A stretch of 63,259 nt of DNA from Pleomorphomonas sp. T1.2MG-36 (GTDB lineage: Bacteria; Pseudomonadota; Alphaproteobacteria; Rhizobiales; Pleomorphomonadaceae), in assembly GCF_950100655.1 (NCBI RefSeq), contig NZ_CATNLY010000006.1, positions 640 through 63,898 on the forward strand. The letters are read 5' to 3'. Under the pieces are notes generated by a model that saw only the letters and a list, made by a program, of their open reading frames with translations, was not told where the DNA came from and did not search any database. Both the position numbers and the translations under genes were made by a program. Shown in pieces: positions 8,569-18,940 of the stretch (the stretch's first letter is position 1; every line of letters begins with the position of its first letter).

Positions 8569-8785
8569 TCCCGACGAAGCGCCCGACCTCAGCGCCCCCG
8601 AGTGGCAGGAGAAGTTTGCCACCGCCAAGGTGCAGCGCGGCCGGCCGAAAGCGGAAAGCCGCAAGGTATCCACCACCATTCGCCTCGATGCCGACGTGAT
8701 CGCCGAGTTCCGCGCCAGCGGCGAGGGCTGGCAGTCACGCATCAACACGGCGCTGCGGGAATGGCTGGAAAAGAAGCGGGCGTAG
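8531..8785 (+). CDS. brnA: BrnA family antitoxin
   Basis: An 84-residue protein with the BrnA pattern: an N-terminal arm, then K-V-S-T-T-I-R-L-D-A-D-V-I-A (a ribbon-helix-helix strand and helix near 48-61), and the closing segment W-Q-S-R-I-N-T-A-L-R-E-W-L. It should bind and neutralise BrnT and repress the shared promoter. It starts inside the toxin gene (38-base overlap), so translation is coupled. A palindrome of the nested repeat family (8815-8838) lies 30 bases after its stop and may act as a transcript end. Confidence 0.93.
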   Translation: MTANRPPIPPGFDPDEAPDLSAPEWQEKFATAKVQRGRPKAESRKVSTTIRLDADVIAEFRASGEGWQSRINTALREWLEKKRA

Positions 8786-8814
8786 GAGGACGCTCTTTTC
8801 TGCCGGAGATCCAC

Positions 8815-8838
8815 CTTGAACTCGCGTGCGAGTTCAAG
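8815..8838. repeat. Nested 24-bp palindrome after brnA
   Basis: CTTGAACTCGCG followed by its near-exact inverse TGCGAGTTCAAG. It is a variant of the 24-bp palindrome found inside several composite repeats; both arms carry the matching change AAC/GTT relative to the common AAT/ATT form. Confidence 0.75.
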
Positions 8839-8935
8839 TGACCTGCGCAGAGGAGAACAGCTTAATGGGGAAGGGAGCGTCATTTCGCAGTGGCGCGATG
8901 GGTGGCACGGCGCTGAAACACCGTTTCATATCAAT

Positions 8936-9775
8936 CAACTGTCATCCCCGCGAAGGCCGCTTGCATTCGCGGGCGAATGCAAGGTGGACCTCAGGACGAG
9001 AAGGTGCATCGGCCGATATCAAGCTCTATGAAGCATGGGGCGCCCTATATGTCTCTCTCGCCCTTTCCGGCCTGAGGTCCTGGCCTTCGCCAGGAGGACG
9101 GTTTGATGGGGGCGGGCGCCCTATAGATCCCCCTCGCCTCTTCCTGCACGAGGTCCTCGCCTGCGCAAGGATGACAATTTATATAGAGGGAACAGCGGGA
9201 TAAGCGGCGCGCGAGCTCATCCAGCACATCGCCTGCCTCAATAGCAAGCGACAACCCCGCATCCCACGAACAACGCTCTATCTATTTGTTTCATATCCAT
9301 TTCCTGTCATCCCCGCGAAGGCGGGGACCTCAGGACGAGAAGATGCCTCGGCCCATATCAAGCTCCATGAACCACGGACGCCCTATAGTTCCCTCACGCC
9401 CTTTCCGGCCTGAGGTCCTGGCCTTCGCCAGGATGACAGCTTGATGTGAGGGAGCCCTATAGTTCCCTCTCGCCTCTTTCTGGCTGAGGTCCTCGCCTGC
9501 GCAAGGATGACAATTTATATAGATGGAACAGCGGGATAAGCGGCGCGCGAACTCATCCAGCACATCGCCTGCCTCAATAGCAAGCGACAACCCCGCACCC
9601 CACGCACAACGCTCTATCTATTTGTTTCATATCCATTTCCTGTCATCCCCGCGAAGGCGGGGACCTCAGGACGAGAAGATGCCTCGGCCGATATCGGGCT
9701 CCTTGATCCACGGACGCCCTATATGTCTCCCTCGCCCTTTTCCGGCCTGAGGTCCTGGCCGATATCACGTTCCAT
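8936..9775. repeat. Array of composite palindromic repeats
   Basis: Left arms start near 8939, 9305 and 9642; right arms end near 9097, 9177, 9440 and 9510, with a truncated one near 9760. The first copy carries the nested palindrome CTTGCATTCGCG with its inverse at 8960-8983. Copies share long linkers with the 8.0-8.2 kb array (ATCCAGCACATCGCCTGCC), so this looks like segmental duplication of repeat-linker blocks of about 340 bases. No gene is supported. Confidence 0.85.
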
Positions 9776-9794
9776 AAATGCACTCCACCACCAC

Positions 9795-10427
9795 TCAAGC
9801 GCGAGGCAAGAAGACTCTCAGTTTTGCCATCGCCCAATAGCCCGTACCGATAACGACGGATATGAATGGTATAACACCGTAATCGCGGGCTAAAATCCGG
9901 GATGCGGCATACAATGACTTGTACTGATCACTGCCATCCGCTCCATATCTCATGATAGATACTTCATACAAACAACATATGGAAAAGCCAATCAACGCGA
10001 TTGCTATGAATCTCGCCTTGGCATTCTTTCCCTCACAGGCACCGACGATCATTGTCGAGATTGAAATGGGAGCCATGGGAAGTGCGCACAGGAACAAGGC
10101 CGACCATGTGAAGGCATATAGGGTGAGCGACGTGGGAGCCTCGCACGCACTCGGCTTCAGCAGGGAGACGTCGCACAGCAGCGATGACACGGAGAGCATG
10201 TATTCGGAGTATGGAAGGAACGCCAACAGGACGAGATAGAGTACGCTATAAATGACGACGTGAATGATACCCAGAAATAACAACGCACTATGTTCGCCAT
10301 CGCGAATAAAGGCAGCTCCCAAAACAGACAGAACGATCCACGGTATATAAAGGTATGGAAAGGATGCGCAAACGATGGCTACCGAAGCAACCGCCATAAC
10401 CACATAGGTCGTTACTCTATACATCAT
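9795..10427 (-). CDS. Hypothetical integral membrane protein
   Basis: A 210-residue protein with about five hydrophobic stretches (residues 5-22, 27-42, 48-72, 105-130, 140-158 and a last one near 185-203). No family is recognised. Base composition is less GC-rich than the neighbours and the gene is embedded between repeat arrays, which suggests a recent arrival. The start ATG at 10427 follows no strong ribosome site. The C-terminus ends close to a truncated repeat. It is likely real because a frame with this many evenly spaced membrane segments is unlikely by chance, but its function is unknown. Confidence 0.6.
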   Translation of the reverse strand: MMYRVTTYVVMAVASVAIVCASFPYLYIPWIVLSVLGAAFIRDGEHSALLFLGIIHVVIYSVLYLVLLAFLPYSEYMLSVSSLLCDVSLLKPSACEAPTSLTLYAFTWSALFLCALPMAPISISTMIVGACEGKNAKARFIAIALIGFSICCLYEVSIMRYGADGSDQYKSLYAASRILARDYGVIPFISVVIGTGYWAMAKLRVFLPRA

Positions 10428-10528
10428 CGCGCTGAGCTCGATTCATTGCGAGGTGAAAGGCTTGCATGGCGCGATCGGATCCGCAACCGGCCTGAAAAGA
10501 CCACCGGTCATCCTTCGGACGCTCCCCC

Positions 10529-13285
10529 CTACCCCACCGCCGCCGCGCGTTCCCTTGCCAGCATCCGTGCCAGCACGGCGTTGTCCACGGGGGCGGAGAA
10601 CAGGAAGCCTTGGCCGATGTCGCAGCCCAGCGCCTCCAGGGCGTCGCGCTGTTCGGGGTGTTCCACGCCTTCGGCCACGGTCTTGAGGCCGAGGCCGCGG
10701 GCCAGCACCACGACCGATTGCAGGATGGCCATGGCGTCGGCGTCGCCCGGCACGCCGTCGACGAAGGTCTTGTCGATCTTCAGCGTGGTGAAGGGGAAGC
10801 GGTGGAGGTAGCCCAGCGAGGCGTAGCCGGTGCCGTAGTCGTCGAGCGCCAGGGCGATGCCGCGGGCGCGCAGCCGGTCGAAGGCGTCGCTCACCACCGG
10901 GTCGGCGCCGACGAAGGCGGACTCGGTCACTTCCAGCTCGAAGCGGCTGGCCGGCAGGCCGGAGTGCTCCAGCGCCGCCACCGCCATCGCCGGCACGTCG
11001 CCCGACTTGAGGTCGTGCACGGACACGTTCACCGCCACCGGAATGGGCCGCGCCCAGGCCGCCGCGTCCAGCGCCGCGCGCTTCATCATCCAGCCGGTCA
11101 GCTGGTGGATGAGGCCGGTTTCCTCGGCGATGGGAATGAACACGCCGGGCGACACGTCGCCGAGCGTCGGGTGGCGCCAGCGCATCAGCGCCTCGGCACT
11201 CACCACCGTGCCGGTGGCAAGGTCGAACTGCGGCTGGTAGGCCACGCGCAGCTCGTCGCGCTCGAGCGCCGAGGCAAGCTCGCTCTCCAGCATCAGCCGG
11301 CGCACCAGCCGCGCCTCCATCGACGCCTCGAAATGGGCGATGCGGCGGCGGCCCTGCTTCTGCGCGGCGTTCAGCGCCAGGTCGGCCCGGCGCATCAGCA
11401 CGTTGAGGTCGCGGCAGTCCCAGTCGGCGCCGGCCACGCCGAAGCTGGCGCCCACGGTCACCCGGTGGCCGCCCACGACGAAGGGCCTCGCGAAGTCATT
11501 GAGCAGCGCGGCCGCCAGCTCGCCCGCCACGTCCAGCCCGTCGGGGCAGTAGACGGCGAACTCGTCGCCCCCCATGCGCGCCAGCGTGCCCGCGCCGCCC
11601 ACCCGCGCCTCGGTCCGCCGCGCCACCTCCATCAGCAGCTGGTCGCCGGTCTTGTGGCCCAGGCTGTCGTTGACGGTCTTGAAATGGTCGAGGTCGAAAT
11701 AGATCAGCGCGCCGCCCACCCGGATGGTCGCCTCGGCAAGGCCGGCCCGGTTGGCAAGGCCGGTCAGCTCGTCGTGCAGCGCCATGTGGCGCAGCCGGTC
11801 GGCCGCCCGCTGTCTCTCGGTCACGTCGCGCAGCGCCACCGACACGCACATGCGGTTGATGCCCTGGCGGAAGGCGCCGCCCTCCAGCGGGAAGGCCACC
11901 ACGGAATATTCCACCACCCGGCCCCGCAGCTCCACCGAGGCGTTGGCGCTGGCCCGGCTGCCGTCCGGCCGGCGCACCGCCGCCACCACCTCGGGCAGCG
12001 GGGCGGGCAGGTCGGCCACCCGCAGCGGGCAGGCCTCGCCGAAGCCCAAGAGGCGCGCCGCCTCGCCGTTGATGCGCACCACCGCGTCGCGCTCGTCGAT
12101 CAGCACGATGCCGTCGAAGCCGTCGTCGATCACCCGCTCCAGGAAGCGGCGGGTGTAGACGGTCTCGTGCCGCGCCACGGTGAGAAGCGCCCGGCGCAGG
12201 CCATATTCGCGGATGAGCACCAGCGCCATCAGGCCGGCCATCGCAACGAGCGGCATCGCCGTTTCCAGCACCAGCGCCGCCGACACCTGCGCCGTCACGG
12301 CCGCCATCTCGGTGAGGATCGCCAGGGCGGACAGCGCCGCCAGCGCCCGCAACGCCGGCAGCAGCGACAGTCCCAAGGCCAGCGCCATCAGCGGCAGCGC
12401 CAGGGGCAGCGCCGGCAGATGGGTTAGGTTGCGGCCCTGGATCAGCGTTTCCGAGGCCATCGCCACCACGTCGGCGCCGGCCACCACGCCCCAGCGCGGC
12501 ACCAGCAGAAAGTCGTGCAGCTCCAGCGCCCGCGCGCCCACCAGCGCCGTCTTGCCGGCCAGCAGCCCCGGCGTCACCCGGCCATAGAGCACGTCGGAGG
12601 CCGACACGTGCGGCAGCGCCCGGAGATCGACGGAATAGTCGATGGCGATCGTCCCGGCGCCCTCGGGCGCCCCGGCGATCAGCGCCGGCAGGGCGTCCAG
12701 CCGCTCGCTGCCGATGGTCATCCGGGCGGGAAAGCGGCGCACGCGGCCGTCCTCGTCCAGCGGCACGTTGACCAGCGCCGGCCAGCCCTCGGCGGCCAGA
12801 AGGTCGATCGGCCGGTTCAGCACGATGCCGGCGTCGTCCGCCGCCTTGTTTTGGCGGAAGGCGGCCAGGAACACCGGCACCTCCGCCGCGCCGATCGCCT
12901 TGGCGAAGGCCTTGTCGGAGGTGGGGTTGGAGCGGGCGCTGAAGTCGATGTCGAAGGCGATCTGCCGCGCGCCCAGGTCTTCCAACTGTTCGACGAGGCG
13001 GGCGTGGATCGTCCGGTCCCACGGCCACACGCCCACGGCCTCAAGGCTCTTGCCGTCGATGTCCACCATCACCAGCGACTGGCTCGGCGCCCGCGTGCCG
13101 GCCTCGAAGCGTAGGTCGGTCAGCCGGCCGTCCAGCCGGTCGAGCCAGCCCATCAGCCCGGCGGCCACCACCACCGCCGCCACCAGCGCCACGCGGATCG
13201 CCACCTCGGCAAAGAGCGACAGCGGGCCGACGCCGAGCCGCGCCGCCACGGAAGCCATCGCCCCATCGATCCGCCGCGCCGTCAC
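10529..13285 (-). CDS. CHASE2-PAS-GGDEF-EAL cyclic-di-GMP signalling protein
   Basis: A 918-residue membrane sensor. Residues 24-46 are a first membrane helix, about 50-275 a periplasmic CHASE2 sensing domain, about 290-360 a cluster of membrane helices, about 375-490 a PAS-like domain, about 500-655 a diguanylate cyclase domain with intact GGDEF at 572-576, and about 660-915 a phosphodiesterase domain with EAL at 698-700 and DDYGTGYASL from 815. Both catalytic motifs look intact, so it could make or degrade c-di-GMP. It overlaps the upstream FecR gene by four bases, so the two are translationally coupled; FecR plus CHASE2 is a recurring pairing that suggests one envelope-sensing unit. Confidence 0.93.
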   Translation of the reverse strand: MTARRIDGAMASVAARLGVGPLSLFAEVAIRVALVAAVVVAAGLMGWLDRLDGRLTDLRFEAGTRAPSQSLVMVDIDGKSLEAVGVWPWDRTIHARLVEQLEDLGARQIAFDIDFSARSNPTSDKAFAKAIGAAEVPVFLAAFRQNKAADDAGIVLNRPIDLLAAEGWPALVNVPLDEDGRVRRFPARMTIGSERLDALPALIAGAPEGAGTIAIDYSVDLRALPHVSASDVLYGRVTPGLLAGKTALVGARALELHDFLLVPRWGVVAGADVVAMASETLIQGRNLTHLPALPLALPLMALALGLSLLPALRALAALSALAILTEMAAVTAQVSAALVLETAMPLVAMAGLMALVLIREYGLRRALLTVARHETVYTRRFLERVIDDGFDGIVLIDERDAVVRINGEAARLLGFGEACPLRVADLPAPLPEVVAAVRRPDGSRASANASVELRGRVVEYSVVAFPLEGGAFRQGINRMCVSVALRDVTERQRAADRLRHMALHDELTGLANRAGLAEATIRVGGALIYFDLDHFKTVNDSLGHKTGDQLLMEVARRTEARVGGAGTLARMGGDEFAVYCPDGLDVAGELAAALLNDFARPFVVGGHRVTVGASFGVAGADWDCRDLNVLMRRADLALNAAQKQGRRRIAHFEASMEARLVRRLMLESELASALERDELRVAYQPQFDLATGTVVSAEALMRWRHPTLGDVSPGVFIPIAEETGLIHQLTGWMMKRAALDAAAWARPIPVAVNVSVHDLKSGDVPAMAVAALEHSGLPASRFELEVTESAFVGADPVVSDAFDRLRARGIALALDDYGTGYASLGYLHRFPFTTLKIDKTFVDGVPGDADAMAILQSVVVLARGLGLKTVAEGVEHPEQRDALEALGCDIGQGFLFSAPVDNAVLARMLARERAAAVG

Positions 13286-14190
13286 TTCGATTTACCGCCC
13301 GCGTTGCTGTTGCCGGAGTTGCCGGCGCCGTTGGAGTTGCCGCCGGCGTTGTTGGAGCTGGAGTTCGAGCTGGAGTTGCCGTTGTTGCCGTTGCCGGAAT
13401 TGCCGTTACCGGAATTGCCGTTGTTGCCAGAGTTGCCGTTGTTGCCCGAGTTGCCGCTATTGCCGGAATTGCCCTTCCCATTGTTGCCGTTGGCCGCGTT
13501 GGCCGCGTTGGCCGCGCCATCAGCCTTGCCGCCGGCCCGGCTGGTCACGCTCTTGCCGGCGCCGTTGGTCGTCTCGGTCAGCGTGCCGTCGGCCGCCTGT
13601 TTCACCACCTTGCCCTTGAAGGGCTCGGGCGCGTCCAGCTTGCCGGCGCCGGACAGCGACAGCGGCATCGCCGGTCCGGCCGTCGCCGCCTGCCCGGCCG
13701 TCACCAGCGCTTCCAGCCGGTTGCGCGTGTCGATCACCGCCACGCGGCCGCGCTGCACGGTGGTTTCCGAGTAGCCCTCGAAGGTGGAAACGGTGAACAC
13801 CGTGCCCTTCACCACCGCCGCCATGTAGGGCGTCGCCACCGCAAGGCGGATGTGCTTGCCGGGGTCGACCTCCACCTCGGTGCTGCCGGCGGTCTGGATC
13901 ACGTCGGTGAAGCTACCGTTCATCCGCTCGGACAGCTGCACGCGGCTGTTGGGGGCGATGGTCACGGTCACGCCCGCGCGCGTCAGCGTCAGCGCGCCCG
14001 AGCCGAGCGTCTTCACCGTATCGCCCACGGCAATGGTGTCGCTCGCGCCCACGCGCACCCACTCGGTGCCCGACAGGCGGAAAGCCTTGCCGCTCACGCT
14101 CGCAATCTGCCAGTCCTCGGCCAGCGCCGGCCAAGCCAGCACCACGCTGCCCAACAGCGCCAAAGCGCCGATCGCTCCGCCCCAACGCAT
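13282..14190 (-). CDS. FecR-domain secreted protein with Gly/Asn-rich tail
   Basis: The ATG at 14190 gives 302 residues beginning with a signal peptide (MRWGGAIGALALLGSVVLA, cut after ALAED). A longer frame exists upstream but would bury that signal. Residues about 45-140 form a FecR domain (V-G-D-T-V-K-T-L-G-S-G-A and A-V-V-K-G-T-V-F-T-V), which usually binds or senses in the periplasm. The last 78 residues are a low-complexity tail of N, G and S repeats encoded by GTTGCCG-type DNA repeats; the tail may be surface exposed and may vary in length. It is the first gene of a pair with the CHASE2-GGDEF-EAL gene (ATGA overlap). Confidence 0.9.
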   Translation of the reverse strand: MRWGGAIGALALLGSVVLAWPALAEDWQIASVSGKAFRLSGTEWVRVGASDTIAVGDTVKTLGSGALTLTRAGVTVTIAPNSRVQLSERMNGSFTDVIQTAGSTEVEVDPGKHIRLAVATPYMAAVVKGTVFTVSTFEGYSETTVQRGRVAVIDTRNRLEALVTAGQAATAGPAMPLSLSGAGKLDAPEPFKGKVVKQAADGTLTETTNGAGKSVTSRAGGKADGAANAANAANGNNGKGNSGNSGNSGNNGNSGNNGNSGNGNSGNGNNGNSSSNSSSNNAGGNSNGAGNSGNSNAGGKSK

Positions 14191-15434
14191 GGTTGCCCCA
14201 CTCTTGCATCTTTGCCTAAGAGCATCCCCTCTTTGCCTTGCCCGCTCGTTAACAAAAACAATCAAAACATCGGAGATAGCAAGCATTCCGGCCACCCGCG
14301 ACCAAGGGGGCGGGAGCGATGGCGACGAGCCGGGGGCGTTGCGAAAGGCGCCCGATATCAAGCGCGCCCCCCATTCTCCGGGGCGCCCGATACCAACCCC
14401 ATCGCCCCTTCCGGCCCGAGATCCACCTTGCATTCGCGCGCGAATGCAAGCCGCCTACGCAGAGAAGGACAGGCTGATGGAGGCTGAAGACACATCTGCA
14501 GCGCGGCACAATCGGGCATGAAGGGCGAGCCGCTCAATGCCAAAAACCGCTATATATCAATCAACTGTCATCCTCGCGCAGGCGAGGACCTCAGGACGAG
14601 ATTACTCCTCGGCCCCTATCGAGCTCCATGAACCACGGGCGACCTATATGAACCTCACCGCCCCTTCCTGCCTGAGATCCACCTTGCATTCGCGCGCGAA
14701 TGCAAGCGGCCTGCGCAAGGATGACAATTTATATAGAGGAAACAGTGGGATAAGCGGCGCGCGAACTCATCCAGCACATCGCCTGCCTCAATATCAAGCG
14801 ACACCCCCCGCATCCCACGCACAGCGCTCTATCTCCTTGTTTCATATCCATTTCCTGTCATCCCCGCGAAGGCGGGGACCTCAGGACGAGATAGCTCCCC
14901 GGCCCCTATCAAGCTCCCCTTCCAAGGGCGACCTATATCAACCTCACCACCCTTTCCTGCCTGAGGTCCTCGCTTTCGCAAGGATGACAATTTATATATT
15001 GGAAACAGTGGGATAAGCGGCGCGCGAACTCATCCAGCACATCGCCTGCCTCAATAGCAAGCGACACCCCCCGCATCCCACGCACCACGCTCTATCTATT
15101 TGTTTCATATCATTTTCCTGTCATCCTCGCGAAGGCGAGGACCTCAGGACGAGATAGCTCCTAGGCCCATATCAAGCTCCCCTTCCAAGGGCGCCCTATA
15201 CGAACCTCACTGCCCCTTCCTGCCTGAGGTCCTGGCCTTCGCCAGGATGACAGCACGATAGAAGCGGGAGCCTCTCTCACTCACCGAAAGCGCACATACT
15301 CCCCCATCCCCACCCATCCGTACTTCCCCCATGGGAACACAAATCTGACCTCCCTTGGCAACTTTACGCTCCCCGTTAACGTCACGTTCAGCCGGTTGTA
15401 CTCAAGTTTGTATCGCTTCAGCGGAGTTGTGTGC
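14191..15434. repeat. Gap filled by composite palindromic repeats
   Basis: Bases 14191-14395 hold the FecR promoter region. From 14395 to 15265 there is a partial copy with nested palindrome CTTGCATTCGCG plus inverse (14427-14450), then copies with left arms near 14566, 14857 and 15119 and right arms ending near 14727, 14988 and 15251; the nested palindrome recurs at 14683-14706. The recurring linker (ATCCAGCACATCGCCTGCC) is present twice. Bases 15266-15434 carry the upstream region of the chemoreceptor gene. No gene is supported. Confidence 0.82.
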
Positions 15435-17522
15435 ATGTCCTTGAGCCGCCTTCTGTCCCTTTCGATCCTGGTTATCGCCCTGATCGCCTGCGTCATCGCC
15501 ACGTCCTCGGCCGTGCGCCAGTACCGCGCCCTTGCCGAGGCGGAACAGGGGGCCGTGCGGCTCGCCACGTTGCGCGCGGTGGCCGACATTCCCAACCAGA
15601 TGAACGGCGAGCGCGGCCTCACCACGCTGCTGGCGCAGAGCAAGTCGCCCGAGGAGATCAAGGCCGCCGCCGACTTCGCCGCCCTGCGCGGCAAGACCGA
15701 CGCGGTGATGGCCAAGGCCCGCGCCGCCGTCGACGCCGCCACCGCCGACGGGCTCGACGGCGCCGAGGCGCTGAACACGGCGATGACCGGCATCGAGGCG
15801 CAGTTCAAGGCCGCCCGAGCGCTGGCCGAAGAGAAGCTCGCCCTCCCCGTCGACCAGCGCGGCGACGCCGTGAAGGCGATCACCGACAAGTTCACCGCCA
15901 TCAACACGGCGGCCGGCGCCGTCATGGCCACGGAAACGCGCCTCCTGTCGCGGTCGAGCGGCCTTGCCTTCCGCTGGGCCGACATCGCCTCCACCGTCTG
16001 GGACCTGCGCAACTACGGCGGCCGCTACGCTGGCATGTTCCAGACCGTGGTCGCCGCCGCCAAGCCGGTCGGCCCCGAGCAGCAGGTCGACCTCGCGCTG
16101 CTGCGCGGCCCCACCGACCAGATCTGGGCCTCGCTCGCCGCGCTCGACGGCCTCGAGGACACGCCGGCCTCCTTCAAGGCCGCCCTCACTGAGACCAAGA
16201 GCGGCTACGTCGACTATTTCGCCGGCATCCGCGCCGAGGTGGAGCCGGGCTTTGCCGACGGCAAGTTCCCCTATGACGGCGCCGGCTATCGCGGCCGCAC
16301 CGTGGCCATGTGGGAGAAGGTGATCGCCCTGCGCGACGCCGCCTTCGACGTCGCCGCCGACGCGCTCGCCGCCTCCATCGCCACCAACCGCTCCAATCTC
16401 TGGGTGTCGCTCGGCTCGCTGCTGGCCGCGCTCGTCGGCTCGGCCGCCGTGCTCTGGGTGGTGCGCCGCCGCGTCATCCGCCCGCTCTCCGACATGACCG
16501 GTGCCATCGGCCGCATCGCCCAGGGCGACCTCGACACCGCCATCCCCGGCATCGGCGGCCGCGACGAGATGGGCGCCATGGCCGCCTCCGTCGAGGTGTT
16601 CAAGACCTCGCTGTCGCGCAACCGCGCCATGGAAGAGGAAGCCGCCCGCGACGAGGCCACCCGCCAGCAGCAGCGCCGGCAGGAGATGGCCCGTCTCGCC
16701 GACATGTTCGAGGCCACCGTCGGCGGCATCGTCAGCGCCGTCGGCCACGCCTCGGAAACGCTCAGCCTGTCGGCCCGCGACCTCGCCGCCAACGTCGAGG
16801 ACACCGCCGGCCGGTCGAACACCGTGGCCGCCGCCGCCGAACAGGCCTCGGCCAACGTCGCCGTCGTCTCGGCCGCCGCCGAGGAGCTGTCGAGTTCGGT
16901 CGGCGAGATCGGCCGTCAGGTGGCCCAGTCGGTGGAGATTTCGCAGACCGCCGTCACCGAGGCCAACAGCACCGCCGGCATTGTGCAGGAGCTGTCGCAC
17001 GCCGCCAGCAAGATCAACGACATCATCGCCTTCATCTCCAACATCGCCGGCCAGACCAACCTGTTGGCGCTCAACGCCACCATCGAGGCGGCGCGGGCGG
17101 GCGAAGCGGGGCGCGGCTTCGCCGTGGTCGCCGCCGAGGTGAAGGAGCTGGCGACGCAGACCGCCAAGGCCACCGCCGACATCTCCGACCAGATCGGCGC
17201 CATCCAGTCGTCGACCGACCGCGCCGTGACGGCCATCGGCTCCATCGCCGGCACCATCCAGTCGATGAGCGACTACTCCTCGGCCATCGCCGCCGCCGTC
17301 GAGCAGCAGGGCGCCGCCACCCACGAGATCGTCCGCAACGTCTCCCAGGCCTCCGCCGGCACGGCGGAAGTCACCGCCAACATCTCCACGGTGGCCGCCA
17401 CCACCCAGAACGTCGGCGACGCCGCCGGCCGCGTCAACGCCCTGGCCGGCGACCTCTCCACCCAGTCGCAAGCCCTCGCCGAGGAAATGACGCGGTTCCT
17501 GGCGACGATCCGGGCCGCGTAA
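15435..17522 (+). CDS. Methyl-accepting chemotaxis protein
   Basis: The ATG at 15435 follows GGAG by about ten bases and places a membrane helix at residues 5-27, so it is preferred over a TTG 39 bases upstream. The 695-residue product has a long periplasmic helical sensor (about 30-320), a second membrane helix (about 322-343), a HAMP domain, and a cytoplasmic signalling rod with the hairpin tip [20 protein letters not shown]. It should relay ligand binding to CheA/CheW. No C-terminal tethering pentapeptide is seen; it ends FLATIRAA, almost like the receptor at 52715-54820. No che genes lie in the window. A terminator follows. Confidence 0.94.
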   Translation: MSLSRLLSLSILVIALIACVIATSSAVRQYRALAEAEQGAVRLATLRAVADIPNQMNGERGLTTLLAQSKSPEEIKAAADFAALRGKTDAVMAKARAAVDAATADGLDGAEALNTAMTGIEAQFKAARALAEEKLALPVDQRGDAVKAITDKFTAINTAAGAVMATETRLLSRSSGLAFRWADIASTVWDLRNYGGRYAGMFQTVVAAAKPVGPEQQVDLALLRGPTDQIWASLAALDGLEDTPASFKAALTETKSGYVDYFAGIRAEVEPGFADGKFPYDGAGYRGRTVAMWEKVIALRDAAFDVAADALAASIATNRSNLWVSLGSLLAALVGSAAVLWVVRRRVIRPLSDMTGAIGRIAQGDLDTAIPGIGGRDEMGAMAASVEVFKTSLSRNRAMEEEAARDEATRQQQRRQEMARLADMFEATVGGIVSAVGHASETLSLSARDLAANVEDTAGRSNTVAAAAEQASANVAVVSAAAEELSSSVGEIGRQVAQSVEISQTAVTEANSTAGIVQELSHAASKINDIIAFISNIAGQTNLLALNATIEAARAGEAGRGFAVVAAEVKELATQTAKATADISDQIGAIQSSTDRAVTAIGSIAGTIQSMSDYSSAIAAAVEQQGAATHEIVRNVSQASAGTAEVTANISTVAATTQNVGDAAGRVNALAGDLSTQSQALAEEMTRFLATIRAA

Positions 17523-17543
17523 GGGGCAATCGCAGACAAGGCA

Positions 17544-17573
17544 AAGGGCGCGGCCGAGGGGTCGCGCCCTTTT
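17544..17573 (+). terminator. Rho-independent terminator after the chemoreceptor
   Basis: AAAGGGCGCG and CGCGCCCTTT pair around a ten-base loop; the 3' arm ends in a run of T. Confidence 0.8.
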
Positions 17574-17629
17574 CGCTTGCGGACAGGCCGCCGAGCGAGC
17601 TGACGCAACTCCTTGTTTTATATCACTTA

Positions 17630-18330
17630 ACCGTCATCCCCGCGAAGGCCGCTTGAATTCGCATGCGAATTCAAGGTGGACCTCAGGACGAGATATCTCC
17701 TCGGCCCATATCAAGCTCCCTGAAACAAGCGAGCCCGATATCTCCCTCAGCACCTCTTCCTGCCTGAGGTTCTGGCCTGCGCAAGGATGACAGCGTGATA
17801 GAAACGGGAGCCCGATATCGGCGTTGCGCCCCTTCCTGCCTGAGGTCCTCGCCTGCGCAAGGATGACAGCATGATAGAAGCGGGAGCCCTTTCTGGTCGC
17901 CGAAAGCACGACGAAAACGCATCAGAAGCGCACCGCAACTATTTGTTTCATATCAATAAATTGTCATCCCCGCGAAGGCGGGGACCTCGGGACGAGATAT
18001 CTCCTCAGCTCCTATCAAGCTCCCTGAAACAGGGGAGCCCGATATCTCCCTCAGCACCTCTTCCTGCCTGAGGTCCTCGCCTGCGCAAGGATGACAGCAT
18101 GATGGGAGCGGGAGCCCTTTCTGGTCGCCGAAAGCGCGCCGGAAACGCACCAGAAGCGCAGCGAAAGCGCACCGGAAACGCCACGCATCTCCTTGTTTCA
18201 TATCACTTAACTGTCATCCTCGCGAAGGCCGCTTGAATTCGCATGCGAATTCAAGGTGGACCTCAGGACGAGATCGCTCCCCGGCCCATATCATGCTCCC
18301 CGAACCAAGGGAGCCCGATATCACCCTCCC
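17630..18330. repeat. Array of composite palindromic repeats
   Basis: Left arms start near 17631, 17961 and 18212; right arms end near 17791, 17865 and 18095. Nested palindromes CTTGAATTCGCA with inverse lie at 17652-17675 and 18232-18255. Linkers share GGGAGCCCTTTCTGGTCGCCGA and short AAACGCACCAGAAGCGCA motifs. The last unit abuts the 3' end of nikE. No gene is supported. Confidence 0.85.
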
Positions 18331-18331
18331 C

Positions 18332-18925
18332 TCAAACCCCCACCACCCTGTCCGCCACCCGCCCCAACAGGTGCGCGTCGTGGCTGATGGCGAGGAGGCC
18401 GATGGCGCGCTGCTTCACCACCCCGAGCAGCGCTTTCCAGATCTCGGCCTGGGCCAGCGGGTCGAGCATGGAGGTGATTTCGTCGGCGACGAGGTAGCGC
18501 AAATCCGGCGCCAGGGCGCGCAGGATGGTGAGGCGCTGCAACTCGCCGCCGGAGAGTTCGTGCGGGTAGCGGTCGAACCAGGCGCGGCGGACGCCGAGGG
18601 CCTGCACGGTCTCCGTGTCGGGCGTCCATGCCTCGCCGACGATCCGCCCCACCGTCCAGCGCGGATTGACGGCGAACACCGGGCTTTGCGACAGGAGCTG
18701 CACCGGGTTGAAGCAGCGCTCCGGCGCCGGAGCGCCATCCACCGTCACCGCGCCGGCCGTCGGGCGGAGATGGCCGGCGAGCAGCCGGCCGATGGTCGAC
18801 TTGCCGCGCCCCGACGGGCCGGCAAGGCCCACCACCTCGCCGGGGCCGATGGCGAGGTCGAAGCCCTGCACGACCAGCGGATCGCGCCGGCCGTAGCGGA
18901 AGGAGATGTCGCGCGCCTCAAGCAT
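18332..18925 (-). CDS. nikE: ABC importer ATP-binding subunit (NikE/DppF type)
   Basis: A 197-residue ATPase, shorter than the usual 250-330. Walker A is GPSGRGKST near 36-44, the signature is LSGGELQR near 123-130, and Walker B is LRYLVADE near 141-148. It should energise uptake with the other ATPase of the operon. It lacks the C-terminal extension found in many dipeptide ATPases, which is normal for NikE-like proteins. A 144-base repeat element (18941-19084) lies between it and the preceding gene. The nickel assignment rests on the NikR-type operator upstream of the operon; without that it would be called peptide/nickel class. Confidence 0.82.
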   Translation of the reverse strand: MLEARDISFRYGRRDPLVVQGFDLAIGPGEVVGLAGPSGRGKSTIGRLLAGHLRPTAGAVTVDGAPAPERCFNPVQLLSQSPVFAVNPRWTVGRIVGEAWTPDTETVQALGVRRAWFDRYPHELSGGELQRLTILRALAPDLRYLVADEITSMLDPLAQAEIWKALLGVVKQRAIGLLAISHDAHLLGRVADRVVGV

Positions 18926-18940
18926 GAACCGGCCTCCGTG

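Noticed and set aside
9330..9590. Small frames encoding SLAIEAGDVLDELARRLSRC in several repeat arrays
   Set aside because: The same peptide recurs in many arrays because the repeat linker is duplicated; no ribosome site, and frames break at different points.
10610..12427. A 605-residue open frame on the plus strand
   Set aside because: It is the antisense shadow of the GGDEF-EAL gene; its composition (His, Arg, Gly, Ala rich) reflects the complementary codons.
15402..17471. A 689-residue minus-strand frame
   Set aside because: Antisense shadow of the chemoreceptor gene, Gly and Asp rich.
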